Assembly (NCBI GenBank): GCA_002785995.1 | Contig: NHNV01000002.1 | Span: forward strand, 620,001-684,000 | Source of the DNA: Mycosphaerelloides madeirae | Lineage: Eukaryota > Ascomycota > Dothideomycetes > Mycosphaerellales > Mycosphaerellaceae | Length of the DNA: 64,000 bases | Direction: 5' to 3' | In this document: positions 32,721-44,366 of the stretch, in pieces | How the letters are laid out: each line of letters starts with the position of its first letter | Position numbering within the stretch: position 1 is the first letter of the stretch | The notes under the pieces: generated by a model | Told to the model about the DNA's origin: nothing | The model's input: the letters and a program-made list of their open reading frames with translations, nothing else | Databases searched by the model: none | Position numbers and translations under genes: made by a program

Positions 32721-33488
32721 CTATAAAGGAGGCGTTGTGGCAGGCATACGATCTGCCGTGGCCTGCAAATTCGGTTCTGGCAGTGTCCGTCGAGATCTCC
32801 TCAAGCTCTCCTCTGTGACCCCATTCCCCAATTTCGTGATTCCCATGACGGGCGGGTCGCCTTTCTTCACAAACTCATACAGACCAGGCAATTTGTTTCC
32901 TGCGAGTCTGAACGCATCCTTCACCACCTGCTCGTGTATATCGCCCTTCAGCTCGAACAGTATTCTGCTGACCGATACTCTGCACGCCCAATAATCGAAA
33001 GAGCCCTTGCCCTTTCCCATCCGCTGGTCGTTTCCGCTGGTGTAGACGCCAATGTTGGCAGAGACTCGGTGGTAGAGTCGGTATTTCATGCCTCTTAGTC
33101 GCTTTTTGATGGTCTCATCTGCGATCTTGAGATGCGCGGCACTGATGCGGCGGTCGTGGTCCTTTAGTCGGATGCCGTACTCCCCCCAAACGAGCGTTGT
33201 GCCTTTGACGCTGCCTCCTGTGGGTACTTTCGGTCGACCTTTGCGAGACTTGCTGGATTCACCAGCTTTCGGGGCGAGCCAATTGAGGGCGTGTTGTGTA
33301 GAGGAGAACGGGCGAGTTTGCGATCGCGCTTGTATGCAGAGCGATTGTAGGGCGGACCGAAGGCCTGGTAGGTATCTATTAGTACGCGCCTTGTAGCGTG
33401 AAGTCGTATGTGGAAGCTCACAGCAGGCTCGTGAATTGACCGAAGAGAGCAAAGGCGATGGCACACGGGCCTTCAAGTGCAGTGCCAT
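32721..33488 (-). CDS. MRPL16: Mitochondrial ribosomal protein bL16m
   Basis: Exons 33488-33422 and 33364-32721 give 236 residues. The N-terminus is Arg/Ser-rich and lacks acidic residues, as a mitochondrial presequence should. The mature part has NWLAPKAGESSKSRKGRPKV, GGSVKGTTLVWGEYGIRLKD and DRRISAAHLKIADETIKK. It also has RMGKGKGSFDYWACRV and an ELKGDIHEQVVKDAFRLAG segment typical of L16. The intron is 57 bp, has no stop and keeps the frame, so reading through it also gives an open protein. I call it an intron because it has GTGAGC, a TACTAAT branch site and CCAG. The protein helps form the peptidyl-transferase/tRNA region of the mitochondrial large subunit. Confidence 0.9.
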   Translation of the reverse strand: MALHLKARVPSPLLSSVNSRACCELPHTTSRYKARTNRYLPGLRSALQSLCIQARSQTRPFSSTQHALNWLAPKAGESSKSRKGRPKVPTGGSVKGTTLVWGEYGIRLKDHDRRISAAHLKIADETIKKRLRGMKYRLYHRVSANIGVYTSGNDQRMGKGKGSFDYWACRVSVSRILFELKGDIHEQVVKDAFRLAGNKLPGLYEFVKKGDPPVMGITKLGNGVTEESLRRSRRTLPEPNLQATADRMPATTPPL

Positions 33489-33790
33489 TGCAGCCAGATG
33501 CTTCTCGCTCGTGATAGTCAGATGGCGTGTAATGGGAGGTGATTGTCTGCTTGTGCTTGCCTCGTGCAGTCTCGGGAGAGCCGTCGTCTCCGCACGGCCA
33601 GGCAGCAACCTCAGGCATGAACGCTCAATTTGGCAGGCGTCATGAGCGCGACGACCCTTGACGCGTTTCCGCTGGTGGAACATAAAGCATCGTCTCTCTC
33701 CTCCAACAGACACGGCACGACCACCACACACTCCAATGCTCTGCTGTTCCTAGCGTCCCGCCACTTCGCTCGTTGGACAGCAGAACAAAG
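33489..33790. promoter_or_regulatory. Bidirectional promoter, bL16m / RFC1
   Basis: Only about 300 bp separate two divergent housekeeping start codons, so the core promoters must be shared or adjacent. No specific element was identified. Confidence 0.5.
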
Positions 33791-36700
33791 ATGCCCTCTG
33801 ACATCCGCTCCTTCTTCGGGGGCAAGCCTGCCGGCACGCCCGCCGACAAGCCCAAGGAGGAGAAGCCGAAGAAGCGCGGCAGGGCGAAGAAGATTGTTAG
33901 TGATGACGAAGACGACGAGCCCGTATCCAAGAAGGCGACCTCCAAGCGAGCAGCCACCAAGAAGCAACCCGATCCGGAGCCAGTTGTGGAGGAAACAACT
34001 GCAGACGATTTCTTTGGCAAGGGAAAGCCTAAGCGCAGCGAGGCCGTGAGGCCCAAAAGTAGTGGCAAGGACAAGGCGAAGGAGACGCCCAAGAAGAGTG
34101 CTGCACAAGCAAATGGTACGAAGACCACTCCAAGTGGCAGAAGCTCTGCACGTGCAAAGAAGACCACGAGCTATGTCGAGCTTGCCGACGATGACTTTCC
34201 CGACGACGACTTGGAGGAAGACGCGCACGATGTCTTCAAGAGCGGAGCTGCTACCGGTCGCCGCATGGGCGACGACTATGAGGAGGCCACAGACGAGGAG
34301 GATGATAAACATGTTGTCCCCAAGAAGAGTAGGAATGGCAAGCAGAAGACGCTCAAGGATGAAGATGAAGACGAGTTTGGTCCAGACTGCGATGCCGATA
34401 CGAAGGATACGAACCCTGATGACGACTTTGTGGTGCCCGACGAGGACGAGGAAGTCGTAGAAGACCAGCCCGCGAAGAGGACTCCCGCCAACGCCAGCAG
34501 AAAGCGGAAGTCTAGGGCTTTGGACGATGACGATGATGATCTCGATGTCGAGCAAGCGAAACCAGCTAAGAAGCGAGCGACGCCGCAAAAGAGAGCAACG
34601 ACCGCAAAGAAGGTCAAGAAGGACGACCCGCAGGATAGTGCCGAACTCAAGGCTATCTTTGACAGCATTCCCACCATCGATGCGCCACTTCCACCCGGAA
34701 AAGATGGAGACGGAGACGGAACGAAGAAGAAGTTCCAATACGGACAACACGCCAACTCTGCTGTGCCCGCCGGGGCTGTTTCCTCGTCTGACTTGCCACA
34801 AGGAGAGGACAACTGCCTGGCCGGTCTTACATTTGTGTTCACTGGCCAATTGCAACGTATGGGCAGAGAGCAGGGCCAATCCCTTGTCAAGCAATACGGT
34901 GGCAAGGTTACCACTGCGCCCTCGAAGAAGACAAGCTATGTCATTCTGGGAGACGATGCCGGTCCGAAGAAGCTGGAAACAATCAAACAACATAAGCTCA
35001 GGGTCATCAACGAGGACGGCTTGTTCGAATTGATCAAACGCCTGCCAGCCAATGGCGGTGACAGCGCAGCCGCGGAGAAGCAGGCGGAGAAGGTCGCTAA
35101 AGATGAGGCAAACATTCGCAAAGCAGCAGAAGAGATGGAGCAGCAAGAGCGGGCGCGGCTTGCGGCAGCGAAGCCCAAACCGCAAGGTTCATCTAAGACA
35201 GATCCGCAGAACGACAAGGATGAATCAACTGCTGCGGCAGGTCCAGACACGAGGCTCTGGACTGTTCGCTACGCACCCCAATCTCTGGCTCAAATATGTG
35301 GCAACAAGACACAGGTAGAAAAGCTCCAGAGGTGGCTGCGAGCGTTCCCGAAGAACCAAAGCAAAGGCTTCAAGCTACCTGGCCCGGATGGCAGCGGTGT
35401 TCATCGAGCCGTGATGATTCATGGTCCTCCGGGTATAGGAAAGACTACAGCAGCTCACCTCGTTGCAGAGCTTGAAGGCTACGATATTGTAGAGTCCAAC
35501 GCTTCGGATACGCGATCGAAGAAATTGGTGGAGACCGGTCTCAAAGGCGTCCTCTCAACGACCTCTCTGCTGGGCTATTTCGCACATGGCTCCGACAATG
35601 TCGAGGCATCCAAGAAGAACCTGGTGCTGATCATGGACGAGGTTGATGGAATGAGCGCTGGTGATCGAGGTGGTGTGGGCGCTCTTGCTGCCGTCTGCAA
35701 GAAGACGCAGGTTCCCATGATTCTTATTTGTAACGACCGCAAGCTCCCGAAGATGAAGCCTTTCGACTTCTGCACGTACGATATGCCGTTCCGCCGACCG
35801 AGTGCAGATATGATACGTAGCCGGATCATGACTATCGCATACCGCGAGGGACTCAAGATGCCTCCGAACGTTATCAACGCTCTCATTGAGGGTTCCAATT
35901 CCGATATCAGACAGGTCGTCAACATGATCAGCACAGCCAAACTTGACAGTGCCAACATGTCGTTCGAGGACAGCAAGGACATGAGTAGGGCTTGGGAAAA
36001 GCACATTATTCTCAAACCCTGGGATATGGTTGGCAAGATCCTTGGAGGTGGTCTCTTCAATCCAGCCGCAAAGTCGACGCTCAATGACAAGAGCGAGCTG
36101 TATTTCAACGATCACGAGTTCGCGCCATTAATGCTGCAGGAGAACTATCTCGGCACGAACCCGGCGCGGACGAACCAATTCAACGGCAATGCCAAGAAGA
36201 AGGCACTCGCGACTCTGGACCTTGTCAGCAAGGCCGCAGACTGTATTAGCGATGGAGACCTGGTGGACCGTATGATTCATGGCAGCCAACAGCAGTGGTC
36301 GCTAATGCCTGCGCACGCCATCTTCTCCTTCGTACAGCCTGCCAGCTTCATCCATGGTTCCATGGTCGGACACAGCACTCGCTTTACTGCTTGGCTCGGC
36401 AACAATTCAAAGCAGAGCAAATTGGTACGTTTCATCAAGGAGATCCAGGGTCATATGCGCTTGAGGACGAGCGCCGATCGTCACGAGATACGCCAGACGT
36501 ACATGCCGATGCTGTTTGAAAAGTTGGTGAAGAAGCTGCAAGAGGAAGGCAAAGAGGCTGTTCCGGAAATTATCGAGCTAATGGACTCCTACTTTCTTAC
36601 TAAGGACGACTGGGACGCGATTCTCGAGCTTGGTGTGGGCAAGGCTGAGATGGAGAACATCAAGATCGAGACTCAAGCGAAGGCCACCTTCACGCGAATG

Positions 36701-37055
36701 TAAGTGCCACCAATATGGTTTGTAACGAGTTTTGACTAACATTTGCAGGTACAACCAACAATCCCACCCGTTGCCGTTTATGAAAGCCTCGCAAGTCGTC
36801 GCTCCGAAGAAGGCCCCTGCCAAGGAGAAGCCTGATCTTGAAGAAGCATTCGAGGAGTCGGAAGATGAAGCTGTTGACGACGCTGACGCCCAGGAAGACG
36901 AAGACGTTGACCTGAGCAAAGACAAGTATGTCAAGCAGCCTAAGAAGAAGCGGGCTTCGGCGGCCAAAGGAAAGAAGAAAGCAAAGGACGACGACGACGA
37001 TGATGTGGAAAACGAGAAGCCGAAGAAAGGTAAAGGCAAAGCTCGTGCGAAGTAG
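33791..37055 (+). CDS. RFC1: Replication factor C large subunit (RFC1)
   Basis: Exons 33791-36699 and 36749-37055 give 1071 residues. The N-terminus MPSDIRSFFGGKP carries a PIP-box-like I-x-x-F-F. About 300 residues of alternating acidic and Lys-rich tracts follow. The BRCT domain (about 340-420) has GLTFVFTGQLQRMGRE and KTSYVILGDDAG. The AAA+ domain has TVRYAPQSLAQICGN, Walker A HGPPGIGKTTAAH (about 544-556) and Walker B LVLIMDEVDGMSAGD (about 611-625). The RFC1 C-terminal domain (YFNDHEFAPLMLQENYL) follows, and the tail is again acidic then basic (KKGKGKARAK). The protein loads PCNA onto primed DNA as the largest subunit of the clamp loader. Everything expected of an active RFC1 is present. 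Confidence 0.96.
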
Positions 37056-37362
37056 TAGGGTTCGAATATCTTGTCTGATAAGAGTGGAGCGGAGTGAGGG
37101 AACACCCCCCACTCTTGAGCCTTGAGTTGGAGCGTCGCAAAATTAACGTTTGCACATCAAGACGATAGCATCCGCATAAAACGCTGTTGTATGCGATACA
37201 GTGAGTCCAGTCAAATGCTCTCTGTCACGATCATACCCATGGCCTATCTGCAAGCCCGGCAACCTATCGCCCCGCACTTTTGATCTCTTCGAACACGAAT
37301 TCACTGACCGACCTCTGGATGTCTCTGTCTCTGCCTGCACTGCCCTCACTGCATTACCTCCA
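37056..37362. other. Intergenic spacer
   Basis: 3' flank of RFC1 and promoter of the SDR gene. No other feature seen. Confidence 0.4.
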
Positions 37363-38204
37363 ATGTCGAAATTCGAAAACAGACTCTGCCTCATCACAGG
37401 CGCCGCCAGCGGCATCGGCCGAGCGACAGCCATCAAAATCGTCTCCCTCGGAGCACGTCTTGCGTTACAAGACATCAACCCAACAGGTCTCGTGGAAACC
37501 AACAAACTCTGCGGAGGCGGACACTTCGCATCGTCGTTCGATGTCGGAGATTTCCAAGCCTGCGATGAGTTCGTGAAAGCTTGCTGCGGTGAGGATGGGA
37601 TCGATATGGTGTTTAATTGTGCGGGAGTCAATCCGACTGCGTACGAGTTGACGGAGACAACGGATGCGTATTGGGATAAGCTTGTGAATACGAATCTTAA
37701 AGGTATGATTGTTGGATTTGGTGCATGTTGGGATTGAGGGTTGAATGTTCTTGTGTGATGGATAGGGACATATAATATGACGAGGGCTTGTATTCCGGTC
37801 ATGAAGAGCGGGAGCAGTATGGTCAATGTCAGCAGTACGATGGGAGTTACTGTGGCGGTAAGTCAAATTGATTCTGCAGTTGATACAGAGCTGATTGCTT
37901 GGAGGCAAACTATGCGATATATTGCGCTACCAAATGGGGCATCGTGGGCTTTTCCAAAGCCATGGCGCTGGAGCTGGGACCGAAAGGCATAAGGGTCAAT
38001 GCCGTTGCGCCGGGTTATATCTTGACTCCCAGTAATGCTGGTGTTGTGGCCGGACCTGAAGCGGTGGAAGAGCAGAGGAAGAGGGTGGCGTTGGGAAGGA
38101 TGGGCACGCCTGAAGAAGTCGCTGATGTCGTTGCTTTTTTGTTTAGCGAGGACGCGAGATATATGAGTGGGAGTGTTGTTGAGATTACTGGAGGTCGATC
38201 GTAG
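37363..38204 (+). CDS. Short-chain dehydrogenase/reductase (classical SDR)
   Basis: Exons 37363-37702, 37766-37857 and 37905-38204 give 243 residues, the usual classical SDR length. The cofactor motif is LITGAASGIGRA. The NNAG motif reads NCAGVNP. The catalytic Ser lies in VNVSSTMG, and Y-x-x-x-K is YCATK. The LELGPKGIRVNAVAPGYI segment and the closing YMSGSVVEITGG complete the signature. LALQDIN, with Asp, suggests NAD preference. The substrate is unknown. It converges on the DNA polymerase iota gene (124 bp between stops). Confidence 0.9.
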
Positions 38205-38328
38205 AGCTTTGGCTGACTGACTACTCTCGGTTTCGAGCAATATTGAATTATCGAAGTTCATGTCAAAATGTGCCATTTTATGACCATGCTCCGGTACCAA
38301 GCACGACGATCGCGGGCGGACAGACTCA

Positions 38329-40229
38329 TCAGGTGGCTTGAGAGTGGAACCGCTGGTGCGCTGCCATGGCATATCCAGGCATGCGTATTCCGCACTCTTG
38401 ACAGCATTCGTCCGAACCCTCGTCGTCTCCGTCATCCCACTCTGCATCATCCGCATCGAACACGATGTTCTCAGCCTCCTCAACGCCATCGTAACCCTCT
38501 CTTCTGGAGGACGTGTTTTGCTCGAACCCACACTCCTCTACTACGTTTCGTCCACGGGATGGTTGCTCAAGATCAGTCACCCTGAAATCCTTCAGGACTT
38601 CGTCCTGTTTCCGAAACATGCTGCCGATATCACGCCCGTTCGCAGTCTTGCTGTTACCAGCCGTTTCGGCCATGTTTGTGACACAAAGATTGACCAGACT
38701 GAGGTTCCAACCCGCCTTTTCTGGATGCAGTCTCCGGAACATCGAAACAAGGGTCTCTCTCACCAACTTCTCAGCCAAGGTTTCCACGCTTTCGTTGACA
38801 TTCAAAACGAAGCCTGGCAATGGAGCGGAATGTGAGTTACGTTTGAACGAGGGCACGCGGGTTCCGTCGGATCGCAGCGGCTGTCGCGGTCGGGTAGACA
38901 ATCGAAGAGTCTTCGGGAGAGCCAGCCACTTCTTTCCCACGACAGTAGTGGTGGCAGAATGCTCAGCTTCAGCTTCAATTTCGTTGCTGGGGTTGTCGTC
39001 TTCATCCCTCATTAACAAGTCGGTCCGCATGCGGGTTAGTAGGCTTTTCGCCAGGTTGTTGAGTTCCTTGAGCACTTCGGGCATTGTGTCGAGCCTGATA
39101 TAGGAGTCTTCAATGCTGATCTGCGAGGGAACAGTTTTTGCATACGAAACTTCCGTCTCGTCGACACCATGCAGGAGACACCATATTTTAGTTCCTATGC
39201 CACATGGCGAGCCAGGGCCGGCCAGAAGTTTTTCGAGCGTCTCAGGGTTTACGTCGGCGTGCTGTCGTAAATCGCCGACGGTCACAATCTCTCTGGTACC
39301 GCCATATACAAGGCCTGTATCAAATTCTGCAGGCCTTTGCAGGTAGAATTCCCGAAGCTTCTGGGCAAGCTTGAAACCGATGCCTGGTACCTTTCCAATT
39401 TCATGACCATCCATGAATTGCATGGCATTGCTGATACCACCAGGCCCATAGACCAATGGAGGCATCAAAGTCGTTTGTCCTTTTGGTTTGTTGCAATTTC
39501 CAGCGAGCTTGCAGAGCAGTTTGTTCGTGGCAATCCCGACAGTGCAGGTATAGCCCTTTTGTTGCTCAAGCTGATGGCGAATATACAGGGCAAAATGACT
39601 TCCCAGGCGTAGACGGAAGGTCAGATCGTCGGTTATATCCGCTGTGGTGTCAGACTTGTGGTCCTTTGGCCAGGTGTGGCCAGCAATGTCGGAAGCATCA
39701 AACGGGAATCCGGCAGTAGGATCCTGTTTAGATACTTGAAAGAAAGCGTTTGCCAAGTCGTATCGATTCAGAGTCCCCAGATTATATTCGACAATGTCAG
39801 TGACGTCCATCCAAACCTCGTCGAAACCCAGACGCTCAATTTTGTTGTTCCAGGAGAAGGTCTTGATGAACGAGTAAAGCTCGGCGCTTGCATCCCGAAA
39901 ACGAGTGAGATCTTCTCCAAGCTCGATAATGACATCCGGGCAGATTCTCTTCGCATCGCGGAGCAGCTGGAGTTTGTGCAGACCACGTCTTCTAGCCTCA
40001 TAGTTGCAGGTTACGCTGCGAAGATGATTTGCATTAGTTCAAACCCGCTGATACCAGGTACCAGGTATTGATAGAGCAAGACTCACATAATCTGTTTCTG
40101 CTGAACTGCCAGAGGTAGGCTCTTGAGACTCGGATTCTTCGCTTCAAACACCGAGGCGTAGAAGCAATCGTAATCAAAGTGGATGATCATGCGCGAGTCG
40201 TTTCGCGGCGGCACATTTCTGGCTTCCAT
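38329..40229 (-). CDS. POLI: DNA polymerase iota-like Y-family polymerase with C-terminal UBZ finger
   Basis: Exons 40229-40087 and 40015-38329 give 609 residues. Metal-binding residues are visible: HFDYDCFYASV (Asp19 with Asp21 nearby) and LGFDEVWMDVTD (Asp113-Glu114). Fingers/palm signatures include VTCNYEARRRGLHKL, and the helix-hairpin-helix is MDGHEIGKVPGIGFKLAQKL. The little-finger region starts around RPRQPLRSDGT. The extreme C-terminus CCQECGIRMPGYAMAAHQRFH is a C-x2-C-x11-H-x3-H ubiquitin-binding zinc finger. Y-family enzymes copy past damaged bases. The sequence resembles fungal Pol iota more than Pol eta. The start at 40229 is the first ATG; a second possible start is in MIIHFDYD, 13 codons downstream. 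Confidence 0.88.
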
Positions 40230-43017
40230 CGTGCTCTCATGTTGTACATTGCGCCTTGAGGAAGCCACATCAAATCCAATCGCGCACCTTCGGAGTTGGC
40301 GAGGTGTCGAGGCAATAGTGATCGCCGAGATGGTGATGTTGAAGGGAGGCTGAGGACCGTGAAGATGAAGTATGTATAGCGCACCGTTTGGGCCTAGCGT
40401 ACCGAAATCGCGTCTCTCTTTCCTTCCAAGGGTTCTTTTCTCTCTTAACAACGACGAAACAAAGCGACTGTCTTCCTCTGCTGCCTTCACATCGGGATCC
40501 CACACATCAAGGCCTCACGAGCACCAGCTTGCTACGCCATGCCGGCAACACGCCCTCCACGACCGAGACCTACATCGTTCGCCCGCCGGCAAGGACTGGG
40601 CTATTATTGTACTGCACTGGCCCATTTGCACAGGAACCCACGATTATGGCATACAGCGTCTGCCAGCGTCGGAAGGTGGAAGTCCACCGGGCAGGATGTC
40701 TAGCTTCCTATCGAAAACCCTCGACTACGGCATTGCTCGCGTCGATTGGCATGTAGAAGCATCGGCTTGCTGAGAGAGGCATCTTCCGTGGTACCTCTAA
40801 CGGTGCGGTAGGATCTTACCTTTCGATGCTGGCAGACGCAGTATGCTGTTCGCAACGCCTCCATGTGACGAAGCGCTGGACGAAGCGCTGAACGAAGCCC
40901 TTTGCGCAACTTCCCAACGCGCTCATCATCACTGCCGATTTTAGCAGCCGCGCAGAGATCCGGAATCCATTGTCCTGTGCAGACTTCATGACGTGCAGCC
41001 CGCCTGCAACCCGCCTGCAGCTCTCCAGCCTCTCCCAAACCCAAACTCAAACCCGCATAGCGGCCTGGAGTATTGAAATAATGAGCCGGACCTGCCCGAA
41101 GGTGCTCGACGACATCAGTAGGCTTCGTGGCTGCCTCTGAAGTTGTGTGCTATGTCCATCTTGGGTTCAGCCATCTTATTACCAGGGATCCGCATATCCG
41201 TCTGCCACCATCGCTCCCGTCCTTTTGCAGCAGGCCACCGTCGACCGCATGCCACATGGCACACCGGGGCTACGCACGTGTGCTGTGTGTAGCTTTGCGC
41301 CTGATCTCGGCCTGAGACAGTCCTCTTCTTCCGAGCCCATGCATCACTTGGCAGAGCGACAACCATGAATGCGATATGAAATTTGGTCATGGAATACCGA
41401 GAGATGCTGCCACCGTGTCTAAGATCGCATGATGCATCTTGGTGAGTTGTCGGACTGTCGCTCAGTTACAGCGGTGAGCGTAGTACGGTACCTTGCCAGA
41501 CTGATCTCATCATCTGTGCCCATTATCATACATTACTACCACTACTACTCGCTCCGTCGGCACCGACTACTACGCGCTGAGATCACATACATGCACGAGT
41601 CATGAGCGATGGCCGCTAAGACTGCTACCCCAAGACCGAGGCGTCACAGTAAGCAGCCATGCCTTGTATCCTGGCATCGGTATTCTCGGTGCGAGTACGA
41701 TGTCGTCACGGCCAGAAGCACCATCTCATCGTGGTTGGTACTTACCAGGCCACACTAGGAAGAGTTAGTCGACTTGCATGCAGTTTGTCGCAGAAGTAGC
41801 AGGTTAACAGTTATCAGGCTGAGGATCGAAAGGGAACAATACCGCTGGGCAGGCCGCCTGACGGCGTCAGAGGCGCGCCCAACAGCTTTTGCCCCAGCAC
41901 GCCACATATGTCTCGCGTGTCGCCCATCAGCGATCCAAATGCGACACAGCGACTGTGCTGGGTGCAGGTCTGAACCCGTTAATGCCGACATTAGCCATGC
42001 CCAGAAGACGGCGAAACTCGGACAATACACGGCCGCTTGTGCTTTGGGGTTGAGTGTTTCCCAGCAGCACATAGAGGCTTTGACGACATCATCGTCGCAG
42101 GACAAGGCCCAGATGCTATTTGGACGATGGCAAAACGCACAGAGCAGACGAGCAATGCATGTACTTTTACTGTGCCGTCGGAGGCCGTTTTTCCAAACGT
42201 CCGACTCTGGTCGCTGCTGGACACCGCCTCATCGGATTACGCAGCCTGGCGACTCTTTCCGCACAGACGAGCTACTATGCAATGAGGGCGTCGCAGACAC
42301 GGAATAGACGAGAGGTTTCTTCTGGAAGAACTGGATTGCAGCAGTATTCAGGATCGCCACGGACGTATAACCCGATTCTCAACACGCCTACAGGACCAGG
42401 ATGCGAAAGATCTGAACAAAACGATCTGGCCCATGCGCAATCGCGACTGGTTGGTTCCAACGGCTGCAAGGCTAAAGCTCGCCGTGCGCCTAATTTATTT
42501 CGAGAATAGACACTAGCGTCACACTATGCCGTTTGTTGGTTTCTCGCCCGCGCGTGCGTACTCAAGTACTTTTAGGGCCTTCAAGCCGTGAGCCGGACAC
42601 GGAAGCAGATCATACTAAAAGAGAGGAGGGGCTCTTCGTGCTCACTTCGCTAAACAACCGGCAGCGACCACCCTCAACCGACAGTAAGAGCTGGCCTCGG
42701 ATATCTGCTCGTATTGTTATATCATTTCTCCTTACCCCGAGCGTACTTGTAGTACACGAAGTACACCTGCTGATCATCCGCTGCTGCTCCTCCTCTGTTT
42801 GCTCACCAGGCTCCCTCATTCCTTTCTCAGTCACCTCCCTCCGGCCCCGCCATAATACGAGGCACTCGAGTCTCCTCTGCTCCGGCGCGTCCACTGTCAT
42901 CCGTGGTACACCGCCGCACGAGGCTTGCGGCTACTGCCAGCTATCGAATTATCGACTGACATCTGCCACCCCTTTCGATCTGGTGAACCCTCGAGAGCTC
43001 TTCTGACTCTCGAGATC
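40230..43017. other. Long intergenic region containing one copy of a dispersed repeat
   Basis: About 2.8 kb with no gene I can support on either strand. Composition is similar to the flanks. It contains repeat copy A (40656-40783). The last few hundred bases before 43018 are pyrimidine-rich and probably the leader of the next gene. Confidence 0.4.
40656..40783 (+). repeat. Dispersed repeat, copy A (about 130 bp)
   Basis: Starts GCGTCTGCCAGCGTCGGAAG, includes CCCTCGACTACGGCATTGCT and ends near GAGAGAGGCATC. By eye it aligns with 46562-46693 in the same orientation, with about 11 mismatches in the first 83 bases. No terminal inverted repeats were recognised. The element type is unknown. Confidence 0.75.
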
Positions 43018-43926
43018 ATGCTGGCTCCTATGTTCATGCCACAAGAGCCTCCAACTCCGACTCATCTGGCCAGCAACAAGATGTCAGTCGCACTATTACC
43101 ATCTGCGCCTATGGCTTATAGCCAGTCGACCCCTTCACCATCGAAACGACCCAAACTCTCGTTGAACACCATCGATGTCCCGTCATCTGCCTTTGGCAAA
43201 GGAAGCACCAGTCTCCGGCTAGAAACGTTGTCCGCCACATCACCAACACAACGAAACACATTCAAGAATGCGTACAAGCCGGCGCCAGCCCAGCGACCTT
43301 TGAATTCACGGCCGCTGAAACCTGCTCTGACGCTGCTCGCAACAGACATCGCGACGGCAGAGTCTCAAACATCGCGGGCGACATCTGCAGAGTCCGAGTC
43401 ATCTGCGTCCACCTTGGACAGTTCCGTCCCGGCCGTACCCTACAAGATCGCGTTCAACATTGTTCCCATCCTCAGAAATTCCCCTCATCCTCGCAAACGG
43501 AGTCGGACTCAATCGAAGGCGATGTTCCCTGCGATCAAGCGTGTAGCGTTTCGCACGCCTCTGACCGAGGACGTCAAGAACACCAAATATATTCTCAAGC
43601 ACTCTGACATTGAGTCATCCACCTCGACAATATCTACGCTCGACCTATCTCCTTCAGATGCGAAAGAAGAGACCAACAACAATGAAAAGGCTCGAGATAA
43701 TCGACTGAATACTAGTTCGGAGCGCAAAATCAGCCCACCACCATCGAAGCGCGAATCTTGGGACGATAAAGACGACGAGTCCCATCCCGCAACACCCATC
43801 GCAGGGCGTAACAAGCGCTCTCGACAGTGGGCATGGACACTTGATCCCATTGGATCTGCAAATTCCAAGCCGTCTCCAACGGAGGCCGGCAGCGGTAACA
43901 AGAAGGAGGCATCTACTTCTTCGTGA
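43018..43926 (+). CDS. Conserved fungal protein of unknown function, disordered
   Basis: A single exon of 302 residues. It is Ser/Thr/Pro-rich and mostly disordered. Two blocks look conserved by pattern: RVAFRTPLTEDVKNTKYILK (about 177-197) and a C-terminal TPIAGRNKRSRQWAWTL (about 261-277). They are separated by a KRESWDDKDDES acidic spacer. Two Lys/Arg clusters (HPRKRSR, GRNKRSR) could be nuclear signals. I know similar blocks in uncharacterised Pezizomycotina proteins, but no function. The start at 43018 is the first ATG in the frame, and two further in-frame ATGs follow within 20 codons. Confidence 0.75.
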   Translation: MLAPMFMPQEPPTPTHLASNKMSVALLPSAPMAYSQSTPSPSKRPKLSLNTIDVPSSAFGKGSTSLRLETLSATSPTQRNTFKNAYKPAPAQRPLNSRPLKPALTLLATDIATAESQTSRATSAESESSASTLDSSVPAVPYKIAFNIVPILRNSPHPRKRSRTQSKAMFPAIKRVAFRTPLTEDVKNTKYILKHSDIESSTSTISTLDLSPSDAKEETNNNEKARDNRLNTSSERKISPPPSKRESWDDKDDESHPATPIAGRNKRSRQWAWTLDPIGSANSKPSPTEAGSGNKKEASTSS

Positions 43927-44366
43927 GCCGGCAGAATAGTTCGTTTAGAGGCGTACTGCGTAGCGAGCATCACTATTGCATATCAGTGTCATACAAGAGT
44001 CGGCGTTAGGCTATATTTGGTTTTGGTTTTGACGCGAACGATACCCCCAATGGCGATGATTATTTGTGTACTAGGGCATCATGAATTAGGTACTGTGTGT
44101 CTGATTTGGAACGAGATAGATCAACTGATTGATTCTGCCGCGCCTGGCAGCACGGCAAAGAACACACGAACATCCTCTTCCCGTTTCATCGTCAATAGTT
44201 GCAGAGTGTGGCCGTTTCGTTGCCATTGGTTTCGGTTAGCGCCGTTAGATCTAGCAGCGCGCTTGCGTTCCAATTGATGACGCTCTTGCCGTGCACCAAC
44301 ACCAACAACGCAGAATGCACACATGAAAGAGGAAACGTCGCGTGTGACCCCGAACACTCCAATGAC
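43927..44366. other. Intergenic spacer
   Basis: 3' flank of the unknown protein and 5' flank of the next gene. No coding signal was seen. Confidence 0.4.

Noticed and set aside
33611..35185. A 524-codon open frame antisense to RFC1
   Set aside because: It is the complement of the Lys/Asp/Glu-rich, low-complexity RFC1 N-terminus, which produces long stop-free antisense frames. The product is Leu/Arg-rich without domains.
4876..40229. A DNA-repair gene cluster (HST4, RAD51, RFC1, POLI)
   Set aside because: The genes are spread over 40 kb among unrelated ones with independent promoters; co-location looks accidental.
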